Part shown: in pieces, positions 26,700-35,870 of the stretch | Layout: every line of letters begins with the position of its first letter | How positions within the stretch are numbered: position 1 is the first letter of the stretch | NCBI GenBank assembly: GCA_028706005.1 | Contig: JAQWCI010000006.1 | Location: 1-36,265 of the forward strand | Reading direction: 5' to 3' | DNA: 36,265 bases | Origin: Lachnospiraceae bacterium | GTDB lineage: Bacteria > Bacillota > Clostridia > Lachnospirales > Lachnospiraceae | Notes under the pieces: generated by a model | Told to the model about the DNA's origin: nothing | Seen by the model: the letters and a program-made list of their open reading frames with translations, nothing else | Database searches by the model: none | Made by a program: the position numbers and the translations under genes

Positions 26700-26972
26700 A
26701 TGAAAATCTGGTTCAGGGAATGGAAAGAAAATCATCTTATAAGGGATATTGTCATAGAGGACAAGACAGAGGATACAAGGACACATAAAGTGTTCCACTG
26801 TCTTGATGCCGCCTGTGAGAAGCTTGATCTGTCAAGGCCTATCTGGTTTGAGAGAACTCAGGAGGATTTCAGAAAGCACGCAAGGGCAAGATTCACCAAG
26901 GATGCTTTTATAGATTCTGTGGATTTTGATTTTCTGGAGATACAGGTAATAGAAGAAGATCAGGTGTTTTAG
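26700..26972 (+). CDS. Conserved-looking hypothetical protein (~90 aa)
   Basis: MKIWFREWKENHLIRDIVIEDKTEDTRTHKVFHCLDAACEKLDLSRPIWFERTQEDFRKHARARF...; start could be upstream (26616-26700). Confidence 0.65.
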   Translation: MKIWFREWKENHLIRDIVIEDKTEDTRTHKVFHCLDAACEKLDLSRPIWFERTQEDFRKHARARFTKDAFIDSVDFDFLEIQVIEEDQVF

Positions 26973-26982
26973 AGAACATATT

Positions 26983-27079
26983 GTAGAGTAGATATCACGC
27001 GTTAAGTGCCATGTGTACGGGATGTTGACCATGGACGAAGGTGTAAGGCGCCGCGGTGTGATATCGCTTCCGCTACTAC
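26983..27079 (+). promoter_or_regulatory. Tetrahydrofolate (THF/folE) riboswitch aptamer
   Basis: GTAGAGTAGATATCACGCGTTAAGTGCC...GGGATGTTG...GGACGAAGG...GGCGCCGCGGTGTGATATCGCTTCCGCTAC matches the remembered THF consensus (AGAGUAGAu-ucGCGUUAAGUG...GGGAUGU...ACGAAG...GCGGUG-aucgcauCCGCU); P1 GTAG/CTAC. Confidence 0.88.
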
Positions 27080-27080
27080 G

Positions 27081-27125
27081 TCGGGGAATGTCCTCCGATG
27101 CAGCAGTAAGCAGTGCATCAGGAGG
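27081..27125 (+). promoter_or_regulatory. Expression platform: SD-sequestering hairpin plus alternative anti-sequestor
   Basis: CCTCCGATGCA...TGCATCAGGAGG pairs the SD; alternative TCGGGG/CTCCGA pairing upstream. Confidence 0.75.
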
Positions 27126-27128
27126 AAA

Positions 27129-27668
27129 ATGATGAAAAAGCAGTCCCCTTATACGCTTGCGTATGCAGGCGTACTTATCGCAATGAACGTTGTCTTGTCC
27201 CGTCTCGTATCGATTCCTGTTGGAACATCACTCAGGCTGACAGTCAGCTCAGTTCCTGTTATTCTGAGCGGAATGTGGTTCGGATCGATACTGGGCTGCG
27301 CGACAGGTGTTCTTGGTGATCTCATAGGATGTGTGGTGTCAGGCTATGCGCCAAATCCTCTTATCACGTTGTCTGCGGCTCTTATGGGTACAATACCTGC
27401 GTTGCTGAAGCCGTTCATGATAAAGGAACATTCGCCAGTCAGGCGATATCTGAGGTTTCTTGCGGTAATTGCATTAACTATGATGATCACATCACAGGGA
27501 ACATCTACCCTGGGACTTGCTCTTATGTACGGTATGCCATTCCGGGCAACATGGCTCACACGTCTTCCGCAGACAGTATTTCTTATGGTTGTAAATTCGC
27601 TCCTTTGCAGTCTGCTGTATTCGCGTGTACATTTCCCGGTCATTGAAACTAAGAAAAACGTCGAATAG
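27129..27668 (+). CDS. ECF transporter S component, folate family (FolT-like)
   Basis: Multi-TM LRLTVSSVPVILSGMWFGSILGCATGVLGDLIGCVV; preceded by a THF riboswitch. The track start at 27006 lies inside the riboswitch. Confidence 0.88.
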   Translation: MMKKQSPYTLAYAGVLIAMNVVLSRLVSIPVGTSLRLTVSSVPVILSGMWFGSILGCATGVLGDLIGCVVSGYAPNPLITLSAALMGTIPALLKPFMIKEHSPVRRYLRFLAVIALTMMITSQGTSTLGLALMYGMPFRATWLTRLPQTVFLMVVNSLLCSLLYSRVHFPVIETKKNVE

Positions 27669-27729
27669 AACGTCATGCGTTTGATTTCAGACGTTGTGTT
27701 TGTGAGACACGGCCTGTGTGGAAATGTGA

Positions 27730-28968
27730 ATGAACAGTAGCAGAGAAAGAAATGAAAACGGATACTGGCTTGATGATGACGATAATGAATATGAGAGTTA
27801 TCACCATGACCGGAACAACAGACGATCAGATGTGCGATCTGGCAGACGATCAGATATTCGGCCGGGCAGACCGTCAGGCAGACGATCAGAGTCTTATCGC
27901 AGAAGGCAGAGACAGCTGAAGCTTTACCGCACCATTACGGTTGCGGCAATGGTCGTTGCTTTTTTTGTTGTTGCTGTTCTTACTATTTCACATTTTCATG
28001 GCAAAACAAGTGAAGTCGAAGCTGCATCCATTGAAACAGCCGCGGCGGCAGAGAGTATTCCTGCAGAGCAGAGCGCAATCACGGAATCAGGAGCTGAAAG
28101 TGCTTCTACAGGCGAGATGGCAGAAACCGCAGCCACGAACAGCATGGGCTTTTTCAACGGTTACAGTGTGGAAAAGGCCGCCAACGTGAAGCAGATGTCA
28201 GGTGACGAGGAGATGCAGAGCGAGTATGCGGTGCTGGTAGATCTCGACACAGGTGAAGTTGTAGCACAGAAGAACAGCGACACGGTGATCTATCCCGCTT
28301 CAATGACGAAGATCCTGACAGTTCTGACTGCTGCTGACCATATCACGGATCTCAATGATAAATTCACGATAACACAGGACATTACTGATTATGTATTCTC
28401 AAACGGATGCAGCGCTGTAAACTGGGAAATAGGTGAGACGGTGACGGTAAAGGATCTTCTTTACGGCACAGTCCTCCAGTCAGGTGCTGACGCAGCACTC
28501 GGTCTTGCGGATTATTGCTGCGGTTCTGAGGAAGCTTTTGTGGCGGAAATGAACGAAAAGGCCAAATCGCTGGGACTTGGAACTACGGCTGAATTCACAA
28601 GTTGTATAGGAGTGTTTAACGAGAATAATCACTGCACCGTGACAGATATGGCGATGATCCTCAAGGCTGCAGTAGAGAACGATATATGCAGAGAGGCACT
28701 TTCAGCGCATACATATACGACTTCTTCCACTACTGAGCATCCCGATGGAATAGAGATATCGAACTGGTTCCTCAGAAGGATAGAGGACAAGGAAACAGGT
28801 GGAACTGTAGAATGTGCAAAAACCGGTTATGTCAATGAATCCGGCAACTGCGCTGCCAGTTACGAGGTAACGGCAGCAGGCAAACATTACATATGTGTGA
28901 CAGGCAATTCCAGCAGTGCATGGAGATGCATATATGACCACGTGGAAATCTATTCCACGTACACGTGA
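27730..28968 (+). CDS. D-alanyl-D-alanine carboxypeptidase (peptidase S11, DacA-like) with N-terminal TM anchor
   Basis: SxxK = SMTK, QSGADAA, KTG = AKTGYV; TM ITVAAMVVAFFVVAVLTI after an Arg-rich repeat tail. Confidence 0.9.
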   Translation: MNSSRERNENGYWLDDDDNEYESYHHDRNNRRSDVRSGRRSDIRPGRPSGRRSESYRRRQRQLKLYRTITVAAMVVAFFVVAVLTISHFHGKTSEVEAASIETAAAAESIPAEQSAITESGAESASTGEMAETAATNSMGFFNGYSVEKAANVKQMSGDEEMQSEYAVLVDLDTGEVVAQKNSDTVIYPASMTKILTVLTAADHITDLNDKFTITQDITDYVFSNGCSAVNWEIGETVTVKDLLYGTVLQSGADAALGLADYCCGSEEAFVAEMNEKAKSLGLGTTAEFTSCIGVFNENNHCTVTDMAMILKAAVENDICREALSAHTYTTSSTTEHPDGIEISNWFLRRIEDKETGGTVECAKTGYVNESGNCAASYEVTAAGKHYICVTGNSSSAWRCIYDHVEIYSTYT

Positions 28969-28999
28969 TAAGAATGATGATCATTGAAGGTACTCATTT

Positions 29000-30802
29000 A
29001 TGAGGAAACTTGCTATATACCTTAAACAATACAAAATAGAAAGTGTTTTTGCGCCTCTGTTTAAAATGCTGGAGGCTCTTTTTGACCTCCTTGTTCCAAT
29101 AGTTGTGGCGGATATTCTCAATAACGGCGTGGGTACCGGTAATAACAGCCGTATCATACGTGGTTTCTTTATTCTTATCACGCTCGCTGCAATGGGACTT
29201 GCGAGCAGCATCACAGCCCAGTTCTTTGCGGCCAAGGCCAGTGTGGGTTTTGCCACGAATCTGAGGCAGGCCCTGTTCGACCATGTGCAGAGCTTCTCAT
29301 ACTCAGAGCTCGACAAAATCGGCACCGACACCCTGATGACAAGGATGACAAGCGATATAAATCAGGTGCAGAACGGACTCAATATGGCGCTCCGTCTGCT
29401 GCTCCGCAGTCCATTCATAGTATTTGGTTCAATGATAATGGCGTTTACCATAGATTTTAAGAGCGCACTTGTTTTTGCGGTCGCGATCCCGATACTCAGC
29501 GTCGTTGTCTATGGAATAATGATGGCGAGTATTCCCCTTTTTGGGAAAGCGCAGGTCTGCCTTGATAAGGTACTCGGGGTCACAAGGGAGAACCTGACCG
29601 GTGTCCGCGTGATACGGGCATTCTGCAAGGAAGAAGAGGAAGTAAAGAGTTTTGACGAAAAGAACGAAGCCCTGACAAAGATGGATCTTTTCGTGGGACG
29701 CCTGTCCGCACTCATGAATCCCGCGACGTATGTCCTCATAAATATCGCGACGATAGTCCTCATCAAAGCTGACGCTATACAGGTCGGATCCGGTGCAATC
29801 AGGCAGGGAGATGTCGTCGCGCTCTATAACTACATGGCGCAGATGATAGTGGAGCTTGTAAAGCTCGCGTCCCTTATCATAACGATCAATAAAGCCGTCG
29901 CGTGCGCAAAACGTGTTGAGACTGTAATGGAAATAAAGCCGGGAATGACTTATCCTGCAGCAGGCACGGCAGCAGGCGCGGCAACAGGTTCAGGCAATTC
30001 CGGCAAAACAACTGAAGCCGCCAATGCTTCTACAGGCGACGGCTCTGATGATGCCGTAGTCTTCAGAAATGTGAGTTTTACATACGAGGGTGGCGGAGCG
30101 CCGTCACTTGATGATGTTTCGTTTGCCATAAAGCGCGGCGAGACGGTGGGCATAACGGGCGGCACGGGAAGCGGCAAAACAAGTCTTGTGAATCTTATTG
30201 CAAGATTTTACGATGCAACGAGCGGCGCGGTGGAAGTGGATGGAAGGAATGTCCGCGATTATGCTGAAGGGGAACTGATTGAAAGCATTGGAATCGTTCC
30301 ACAGAAAGCAACGCTTTTCAAGGGGACGATTCGCGACAATCTGCGCTGGGGAAATGAGAATGCTTCAGATGAAGAGATAATGAATGCAGTAAGGACGGCC
30401 AGAGCTCTGGACGTTGTGAATGGCAAGAAGGGCGGTCTTGATTTCATGCTCGAACAGAACGGGAGAAATCTCTCGGGAGGGCAGAGACAGAGACTTACTA
30501 TAGCCAGGGCACTAGTCAGGTATCCGGAAATACTTATCATGGATGACAGCACGAGCGCTCTTGATTTCGCGACTGACGCGGCGCTGAGAAAAGCAATACG
30601 TTCACTTCCGGGAGACATGACAGTCTTCATCGTGTCACAGCGCACGGCGAGCATCATGAACGCTGACACGATAATTGTTTTGGATGATGGAAAATCAGTG
30701 GGACAGGGCAGACACTCCGAGCTCATGAAAAACTGCGGGGTATACAGGGAAATCTATTATTCACAGTTTCCGGAGAAACGTGCAAAGGAGGCTCTGACAT
30801 GA
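29000..30802 (+). CDS. ABC exporter half-transporter with degenerate catalytic residues
   Basis: TMD + NBD; Walker A GGTGSGKTS, LSGGQRQR, Walker B LIMDDSTSALD (E to D), H-loop VSQRTAS (H to Q). Confidence 0.93.
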   Translation: MRKLAIYLKQYKIESVFAPLFKMLEALFDLLVPIVVADILNNGVGTGNNSRIIRGFFILITLAAMGLASSITAQFFAAKASVGFATNLRQALFDHVQSFSYSELDKIGTDTLMTRMTSDINQVQNGLNMALRLLLRSPFIVFGSMIMAFTIDFKSALVFAVAIPILSVVVYGIMMASIPLFGKAQVCLDKVLGVTRENLTGVRVIRAFCKEEEEVKSFDEKNEALTKMDLFVGRLSALMNPATYVLINIATIVLIKADAIQVGSGAIRQGDVVALYNYMAQMIVELVKLASLIITINKAVACAKRVETVMEIKPGMTYPAAGTAAGAATGSGNSGKTTEAANASTGDGSDDAVVFRNVSFTYEGGGAPSLDDVSFAIKRGETVGITGGTGSGKTSLVNLIARFYDATSGAVEVDGRNVRDYAEGELIESIGIVPQKATLFKGTIRDNLRWGNENASDEEIMNAVRTARALDVVNGKKGGLDFMLEQNGRNLSGGQRQRLTIARALVRYPEILIMDDSTSALDFATDAALRKAIRSLPGDMTVFIVSQRTASIMNADTIIVLDDGKSVGQGRHSELMKNCGVYREIYYSQFPEKRAKEALT

Positions 30803-32541
30803 AGAAATCAGGTTCAGGGACTTTCCTCAAAGTGATGAAATACATAGGCAGATACAGGATGTTGCTCGTGATGAGCGTCGTCCTGGCCGGAGCCTCGGTA
30901 ATATTGCAGTTATATATTCCAAACCTCTTCGGCGACGCGATCGACGGCATTGTCGCAAAAGGAAATGTTGATTTTGACATGGTCGGCAACTATCTTGCGA
31001 GGATCCTTGTCCTTGTAATTATTTGCTCGGCGGTCACGTTCGTGATGAACATGGTCAACAATAAACTGACTTATAAGGTCGTTCAGGATATCAGATCTAC
31101 GGCGATAAGGCGAATACAGGAACTGCCGCTTTCATATCTTGATTCGCACAGCAGCGGCGATATTGTGAGCCGTGTTATTGCTGATGTGGACCAGATCTCT
31201 GATGGATTACTGCTAGGATTCACACAGCTGTTCTCGGGCGTGATAACTATTGTTTTTACGCTTATTTTCATGTTCCTCCGGAGCGTGCCGATAACACTGA
31301 TGGTCGTGGTTTTCACGCCGGTAAGTTTCCAGGTGGCAAAACTCATAGCGGGCCATTCATTTAAAATGTTCAGGCTGCAGTCTGAAACAAGAGGTGAGCA
31401 GACCGCGCTTGTGGAGGAAATGGTCGGCAGCGAGAAGACGGTCAAAGCATTCGGCTATGGCGAAAAGGCTTCGCAGCGCTACAGGAGCATCAATCTAAGA
31501 CTCCAGGAATACAGCCAGAAAGCCGTGTTCTACAGCAGTCTTACGAATCCTTCGACGAGAGCAATAAACAGCGTGGTCTATGCGCTTGTTGCACTCGCAG
31601 GTTCATTCCTCATTATGGGAGGAACTCTCACGGTCGGCGGACTTTCTGTCCTGCTGACGTACGCAAATCAGTACATGAAGCCGTTCAATGACATAAGTTC
31701 CGTCATAACAGAGCTCCAGAACGCGCTGGCATGCGCGACACGTGTTTTCGAGCTTATTGAAGCCAAGCCTGAGAGCCCGGATCCTGTAGCTGAAATGCCG
31801 ACAGCGGAAGGAGCCGTGAGAGCCGACAACGTCGCGTTCAGTTATGATAAATCGGCAAAACTCATAAGTGATTTCAATATAGAAACGAAGAAGGGAATGC
31901 GCGTTGCCATAGTCGGCCCCACGGGCTGCGGCAAAACTACTGTCATCAATCTTCTGATGCGTTTCTATGATGTGGACAGCGGTTCGATAAGCATTGACGG
32001 TCATGATATACGTGAGGTCTCGAGGCATTCACTCAGAAGAAATTACGGAATGGTCCTTCAGGACACATGGCTTATGAACGGTACTGTCAGAGAGAATATT
32101 GCTTTCGGGAAGCCGGATGCCACAGATGATGAGATCATAAATGCGGCTAAAGAGGCCCACAGCTGGGGCTTTATCAGAAGGCTCCCGGAGGGACTGGATA
32201 CAGTCCTGTCAGATGATGACCTGAGCCAGGGCCAAAAGCAGCTCCTTTGCATCACGAGAGTGATGCTCTGCCTGCCGCCGATGCTTATACTCGATGAAGC
32301 AACATCGTCCATCGATACACGAACGGAGATACTGATTCAGAACGCATTTGATAAACTGATGCGGGGCAGGACAAGTTTTATCGTGGCACACAGGCTTTCG
32401 ACTATAAGGGACGCTGACCTGATACTTGTGATGAAGGACGGCAGGATAATAGAGCAGGGCAATCATGAATCGCTCCTTGCAAAAGGCGGTTTCTACAGCG
32501 AACTCTATAATTCGCAGTTCGCACTGCAGGATGAAGGGTGA
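30799..32541 (+). CDS. ABC exporter half-transporter, partner subunit
   Basis: Walker A GPTGCGKTT, signature LSQGQKQL, Walker B LILDEATSSID, H-loop VAHRLST; ATGA overlap with the previous gene. Confidence 0.93.
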   Translation: MKKSGSGTFLKVMKYIGRYRMLLVMSVVLAGASVILQLYIPNLFGDAIDGIVAKGNVDFDMVGNYLARILVLVIICSAVTFVMNMVNNKLTYKVVQDIRSTAIRRIQELPLSYLDSHSSGDIVSRVIADVDQISDGLLLGFTQLFSGVITIVFTLIFMFLRSVPITLMVVVFTPVSFQVAKLIAGHSFKMFRLQSETRGEQTALVEEMVGSEKTVKAFGYGEKASQRYRSINLRLQEYSQKAVFYSSLTNPSTRAINSVVYALVALAGSFLIMGGTLTVGGLSVLLTYANQYMKPFNDISSVITELQNALACATRVFELIEAKPESPDPVAEMPTAEGAVRADNVAFSYDKSAKLISDFNIETKKGMRVAIVGPTGCGKTTVINLLMRFYDVDSGSISIDGHDIREVSRHSLRRNYGMVLQDTWLMNGTVRENIAFGKPDATDDEIINAAKEAHSWGFIRRLPEGLDTVLSDDDLSQGQKQLLCITRVMLCLPPMLILDEATSSIDTRTEILIQNAFDKLMRGRTSFIVAHRLSTIRDADLILVMKDGRIIEQGNHESLLAKGGFYSELYNSQFALQDEG

Positions 32542-32686
32542 CAGATAACGTGCCAATTATATAAATGACTTTTATCAGGAATATCAGTATAATGGAAACG
32601 TCAAAACAATTAATTGCGATCTGATATTTCACAAAACATAACGAAAATTCGTTACAGACTATTTATAAGAGGAGTGTGATCCAATT

Positions 32687-34096
32687 TTGGAACCTGGTAA
32701 TCTGGTTGAACTACTTATTTTGATAATTCTTATCTTTCTGTCATCGTGGTGCTCGTCCGCTGAGACGGCGCTCACGAGTGTGAGCAGGCTTCGTCTGAGA
32801 AGTCTGTCAGACGATGGCAATCAGCGGGCCAAACTTGCGCTCGATCTTCTTGAAAATCATCAGACAAAGATGCTTTCAGCAATACTCATAGCTAATAATG
32901 TTGTGAACTTGTCAGCTTCAGCGCTTACATCAGTCATTGCTGCAAGGCTTGGCGGCAATCTTGCAGTTACCATAGGAACGGCGATAATCACATTGGTGAT
33001 ATTGATCTTCGGTGAAGTTTCGCCCAAGACAGCTGCTACCCTGGAGTCTGAGAAGTTTTCCCTGAAATGCGTCAAGGTCGTGAAGTTCCTGATGGTCCTG
33101 CTGACACCGCTTATCTGGCTGATAAATGTTTTGTCGCGCGGCGTGTTGTTCCTGAGGCATATAGATCCGAGTGAGCGCAATACCCAGACAACGGAAGAAG
33201 AGCTCAGGACTATGGTGGAAGTCAGCCACGAGGACGGAGTTATCAAGAACGATGAGAAGGAAATGATAAATAATGTTTTCGATCTCACAGATTCTCAGGC
33301 CAAGGATATTATGGTTCCCAGGGTAGATGTAGCTTGTGTGGATGTCGAGATGGGGCGCGATGAAGTCCTCAAACTGTTCTCCGGCGAGAAGTTCACGAGA
33401 CTCCCCGTGTATGAGGAGAATCCGGATCACATAATAGGAATTCTCAACATGAAGGATCTGCTCCTTTGTGATACAACGAGACCGTTCCGCATAAAGGATT
33501 ATCTGAGGGATGCGTATTATACGCATGAATTTAAGAATACATATGAGCTTTTTCTCGAGATGAGAAAAGCAACAGTCACAATGTCCATAGTGCTTGATGA
33601 ATATGGAATCATGGTCGGAATCATCACCATGGAGGATATTCTCGAAGAAATAGTCGGTGAAATAAGAGATGAGTATGATCAGTCTGAGCTCAATGAGATC
33701 AGGAAGGTCGGCCCCGGGGACTACATAGTAGAGGGCAGTTGCAGCCTGAATGATATAAACGATGCGATCGGAACTGATTTTGAAAGCGAGGATTACGATT
33801 CTATAGGCGGGTATCTTATAGGACTCCTCGATCATATTCCGGAAAGAGGAGAGACAGCGAAGGATCGTTTCGGGAATCAGATACGCGCGATCGAAGTAGA
33901 TGGAAACCGCATAGTTAAGGTAAGACTTGGCGTAGCCGGCAGGAAGAAGGGACAGAATTCCGAGACGGAATCGACTGATGAAAATGCTGACAAGGACAAT
34001 AAAGATAATAACGATAAGAACAGGAACAAAAGTAAGAATCAGGATAACGATGAAGACAGCGACAGGGATTATGTGGATGGAAATGATATAGACTGA
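32687..34096 (+). CDS. Hemolysin C/CorC (DUF21-CBS-CorC_HlyC) family protein, TTG start
   Basis: SSAETALTSVSRLRLR, NNVVNLSASAL, FGEVSPKTAA, MVPRVDV, LPVYEENPDHIIGIL, VLDEYGIMVGIITMEDILEEIVGEI. Confidence 0.92.
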   Translation: MEPGNLVELLILIILIFLSSWCSSAETALTSVSRLRLRSLSDDGNQRAKLALDLLENHQTKMLSAILIANNVVNLSASALTSVIAARLGGNLAVTIGTAIITLVILIFGEVSPKTAATLESEKFSLKCVKVVKFLMVLLTPLIWLINVLSRGVLFLRHIDPSERNTQTTEEELRTMVEVSHEDGVIKNDEKEMINNVFDLTDSQAKDIMVPRVDVACVDVEMGRDEVLKLFSGEKFTRLPVYEENPDHIIGILNMKDLLLCDTTRPFRIKDYLRDAYYTHEFKNTYELFLEMRKATVTMSIVLDEYGIMVGIITMEDILEEIVGEIRDEYDQSELNEIRKVGPGDYIVEGSCSLNDINDAIGTDFESEDYDSIGGYLIGLLDHIPERGETAKDRFGNQIRAIEVDGNRIVKVRLGVAGRKKGQNSETESTDENADKDNKDNNDKNRNKSKNQDNDEDSDRDYVDGNDID

Positions 34097-34145
34097 GAAA
34101 AAGTTCTGCGCTGCGGACACGCGGGTTTGTCTGCATGGAGGGATT

Positions 34146-35033
34146 ATGTCGGAGCTGGACAGATATTGTTATGACGGTAAGGGTGATTTTGATCTGGACA
34201 AAATTGATACTGACGGTAATCTTGATAAAGATGGGAGAGAGGAGTTAAAGGAGAAGATCGAGCAGAAAACGGAAGCTAATAATGATAAGCTTTCAGCTCT
34301 TCAGGACAAACTCTATGCTGACGGCAAAGAGGGACTTGTGATAATCCTTCAGGCCATGGATGCTGCCGGCAAGGACAGCACAATAAAGAGAGTCATGAGC
34401 GGAGTCAATCCTCAGGGTGTCGATGTGGTCAGTTTCAAGCAGCCGGGCACTGAGGAGCTTGCGCATGATTTCCTCTGGAGGGTCGAGAAGAATATTCCCG
34501 CCCGCGGCAAGATCGGTCTCTTCAACCGCTCATATTATGAGGATGTTCTCGTCGTCAAAGTCCATGAAATGAACAAAACATATAAGATGCCGGATCGCAT
34601 AACAGGCATGGATACAGATAAGTTCTTCGCACGGCGGTACAAAGATATAAAGAATTACGAGGAGTATCTGTATAATAACGGGTATCGCGTGGTCAAGATC
34701 TTTCTGCATGTTTCGAAGGATGAGCAGAAGAAGCGTTTCCTTGAGAGAATCGACACACCGGAAAAGAACTGGAAGTTCTCGACTGCTGATATAAAGGAGA
34801 GGAAACTCTGGGACGATTACCAGAAGGCTTATGAGGATGCGATAAAGGCGACAGCGACCAAAGAAGCTCCGTGGTATGTGATTCCAGCAGATCGCAAGTG
34901 GTACACGAGATACCTTGTTTCGGAGCTGCTGGTAAAGACACTTGAGGATATAAATCCGAAGTATCCTGAACTCACACCTGATGCACAGAAGGATCTTGCG
35001 GAATGTGCAAAACAATTGAACGAGGAGAAATGA
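34146..35033 (+). CDS. PPK2-family polyphosphate kinase / polyphosphate:nucleotide phosphotransferase
   Basis: LQAMDAAGKDSTIKRVMSGVNPQGV, GLFNRSYYEDVLVVKVH, FLERIDTPEKNWKFS. Confidence 0.94.
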   Translation: MSELDRYCYDGKGDFDLDKIDTDGNLDKDGREELKEKIEQKTEANNDKLSALQDKLYADGKEGLVIILQAMDAAGKDSTIKRVMSGVNPQGVDVVSFKQPGTEELAHDFLWRVEKNIPARGKIGLFNRSYYEDVLVVKVHEMNKTYKMPDRITGMDTDKFFARRYKDIKNYEEYLYNNGYRVVKIFLHVSKDEQKKRFLERIDTPEKNWKFSTADIKERKLWDDYQKAYEDAIKATATKEAPWYVIPADRKWYTRYLVSELLVKTLEDINPKYPELTPDAQKDLAECAKQLNEEK

Positions 35034-35034
35034 G

Positions 35035-35535
35035 ATGAGCGAAAAGACCGGCATTATCTGGCACGACAGGAAGAGAAATTTTCTGGGACTTCCATGGACA
35101 TTTACTGTATATGAATTCAGCAACGACAGATTTTTTGTGGACAGGGGACTTATTAATTCAAGAGAGGATGAGGTCAGACTTTACCGCATAACGGACGTAT
35201 TCCTTACTCGCTCGCTATGGCAGAAGATCATAGGAACAGGGACGATACATGTTTCGTCTGCTGATCATTCTCTTGGCAATTTTGAGATTATCAACATCAA
35301 GGACAGCATGAAGATAAAGGAGCAGCTCTCAGCTCTCGTTGAGACGTCACGCCAGCAGAACCGCGTGTACACCAGGGAAAACATGAATACCGGAGGACCC
35401 GGATTCGGTCCGGGACCTGGTCCTGATTTCGGACCGGGACCTGGTTCTGATTTTGGCCCGGGACCTGATCATGAGCAGGGAACAGATGACGACGATGATC
35501 CAAATGCTCCGGACAATGATGACGACAACAGATAA
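35035..35535 (+). CDS. PH-like domain protein with Gly-Pro repeat tail
   Basis: Compact N-terminal domain (IIWHDRKRNFLGLPWTFTVYEFSNDRFFVDRGLINSREDEVRLYRITDVFLTRSLWQKIIGTGTIHVSS) then GPGFGPGPGPDFGPGPGSDFGPGPD. Confidence 0.8.
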   Translation: MSEKTGIIWHDRKRNFLGLPWTFTVYEFSNDRFFVDRGLINSREDEVRLYRITDVFLTRSLWQKIIGTGTIHVSSADHSLGNFEIINIKDSMKIKEQLSALVETSRQQNRVYTRENMNTGGPGFGPGPGPDFGPGPGSDFGPGPDHEQGTDDDDDPNAPDNDDDNR

Positions 35536-35543
35536 AAACAATT

Positions 35544-35673
35544 CGAGTCATCGAGTCACATCGTGACATCGAGTCATTGTGACGTCGGGTCATCGTGACG
35601 TCGGGTCATCGGGTCATCGTGACATCATGTCGTCGAGTCATCGAGTCACATCGTGACATCGGGTCATCGTGAC
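35544..35673. repeat. Short tandem/interspersed repeat array of GTCATCG / GTGACATCG units
   Basis: 40-bp unit at 35544-35583 and 35634-35673 (2 mismatches), ~9-16 bp sub-repeats between; GTCAC-ATC-GTGAC palindromes. Confidence 0.85.
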
Positions 35674-35711
35674 AGGAAATTGTTATCAATGAATACGATA
35701 GTAAAAAACTG

Positions 35712-35720
35712 TGATATAAT
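35712..35720 (+). promoter_or_regulatory. Extended -10 promoter element upstream of the queT leader
   Basis: TGATATAAT (TGnTATAAT). Confidence 0.55.
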
Positions 35721-35772
35721 AGCGACTGTTGCGTGCAAATAAAGGCATGCAGCAGTCGTTGTTTCATTATCA

Positions 35773-35834
35773 GCGAGTGTTTAGCATATTTTATTGTATG
35801 CACTCCTTCCCACTCGCAAACAAAACTAAGGAGC
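35773..35834 (+). promoter_or_regulatory. Candidate preQ1 riboswitch (class I-like tail, enlarged loop; class III not excluded)
   Basis: P1 GCGAGTG/CACTCGC, loop TTTAG, A-rich tail AAACAAAACTAAGGAG with TTAG/CTAA pseudoknot potential; upstream of a queT-like gene. Confidence 0.5.
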
Positions 35835-35835
35835 A

Positions 35836-35870
35836 AAGTCAAAAATTCCGCCAGCGCGAATTTTTGACTT
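35836..35870 (+). repeat. Perfect 13-bp stem inverted repeat in the queT leader
   Basis: AAGTCAAAAATTC-CGCCAGCGC-GAATTTTTGACTT; followed by AGGTTTGT/ACAAACCT and GCTCC/GGAGC hairpins. Confidence 0.8.

Noticed and set aside
27006-27128. N-terminal extension of the folate S-component (track ORF start 27006)
   Set aside because: Falls inside the THF riboswitch; strong GGAGG precedes ATG at 27129.
28940-28960. ACGTGGAA-ATCTA-TTCCACGT inverted repeat at the end of the carboxypeptidase gene as a terminator
   Set aside because: No U-tract after the stem and located within the coding end; likely incidental.
32930-34120. 396-aa minus-strand ORF antisense to the CBS/CorC gene
   Set aside because: The plus strand encodes a clear family protein; the antisense frame is an artefact of codon bias.
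35544-35673. Repeat array as a CRISPR
   Set aside because: Units too short and interleaved, no unique spacers of regular length, no cas genes in the window.
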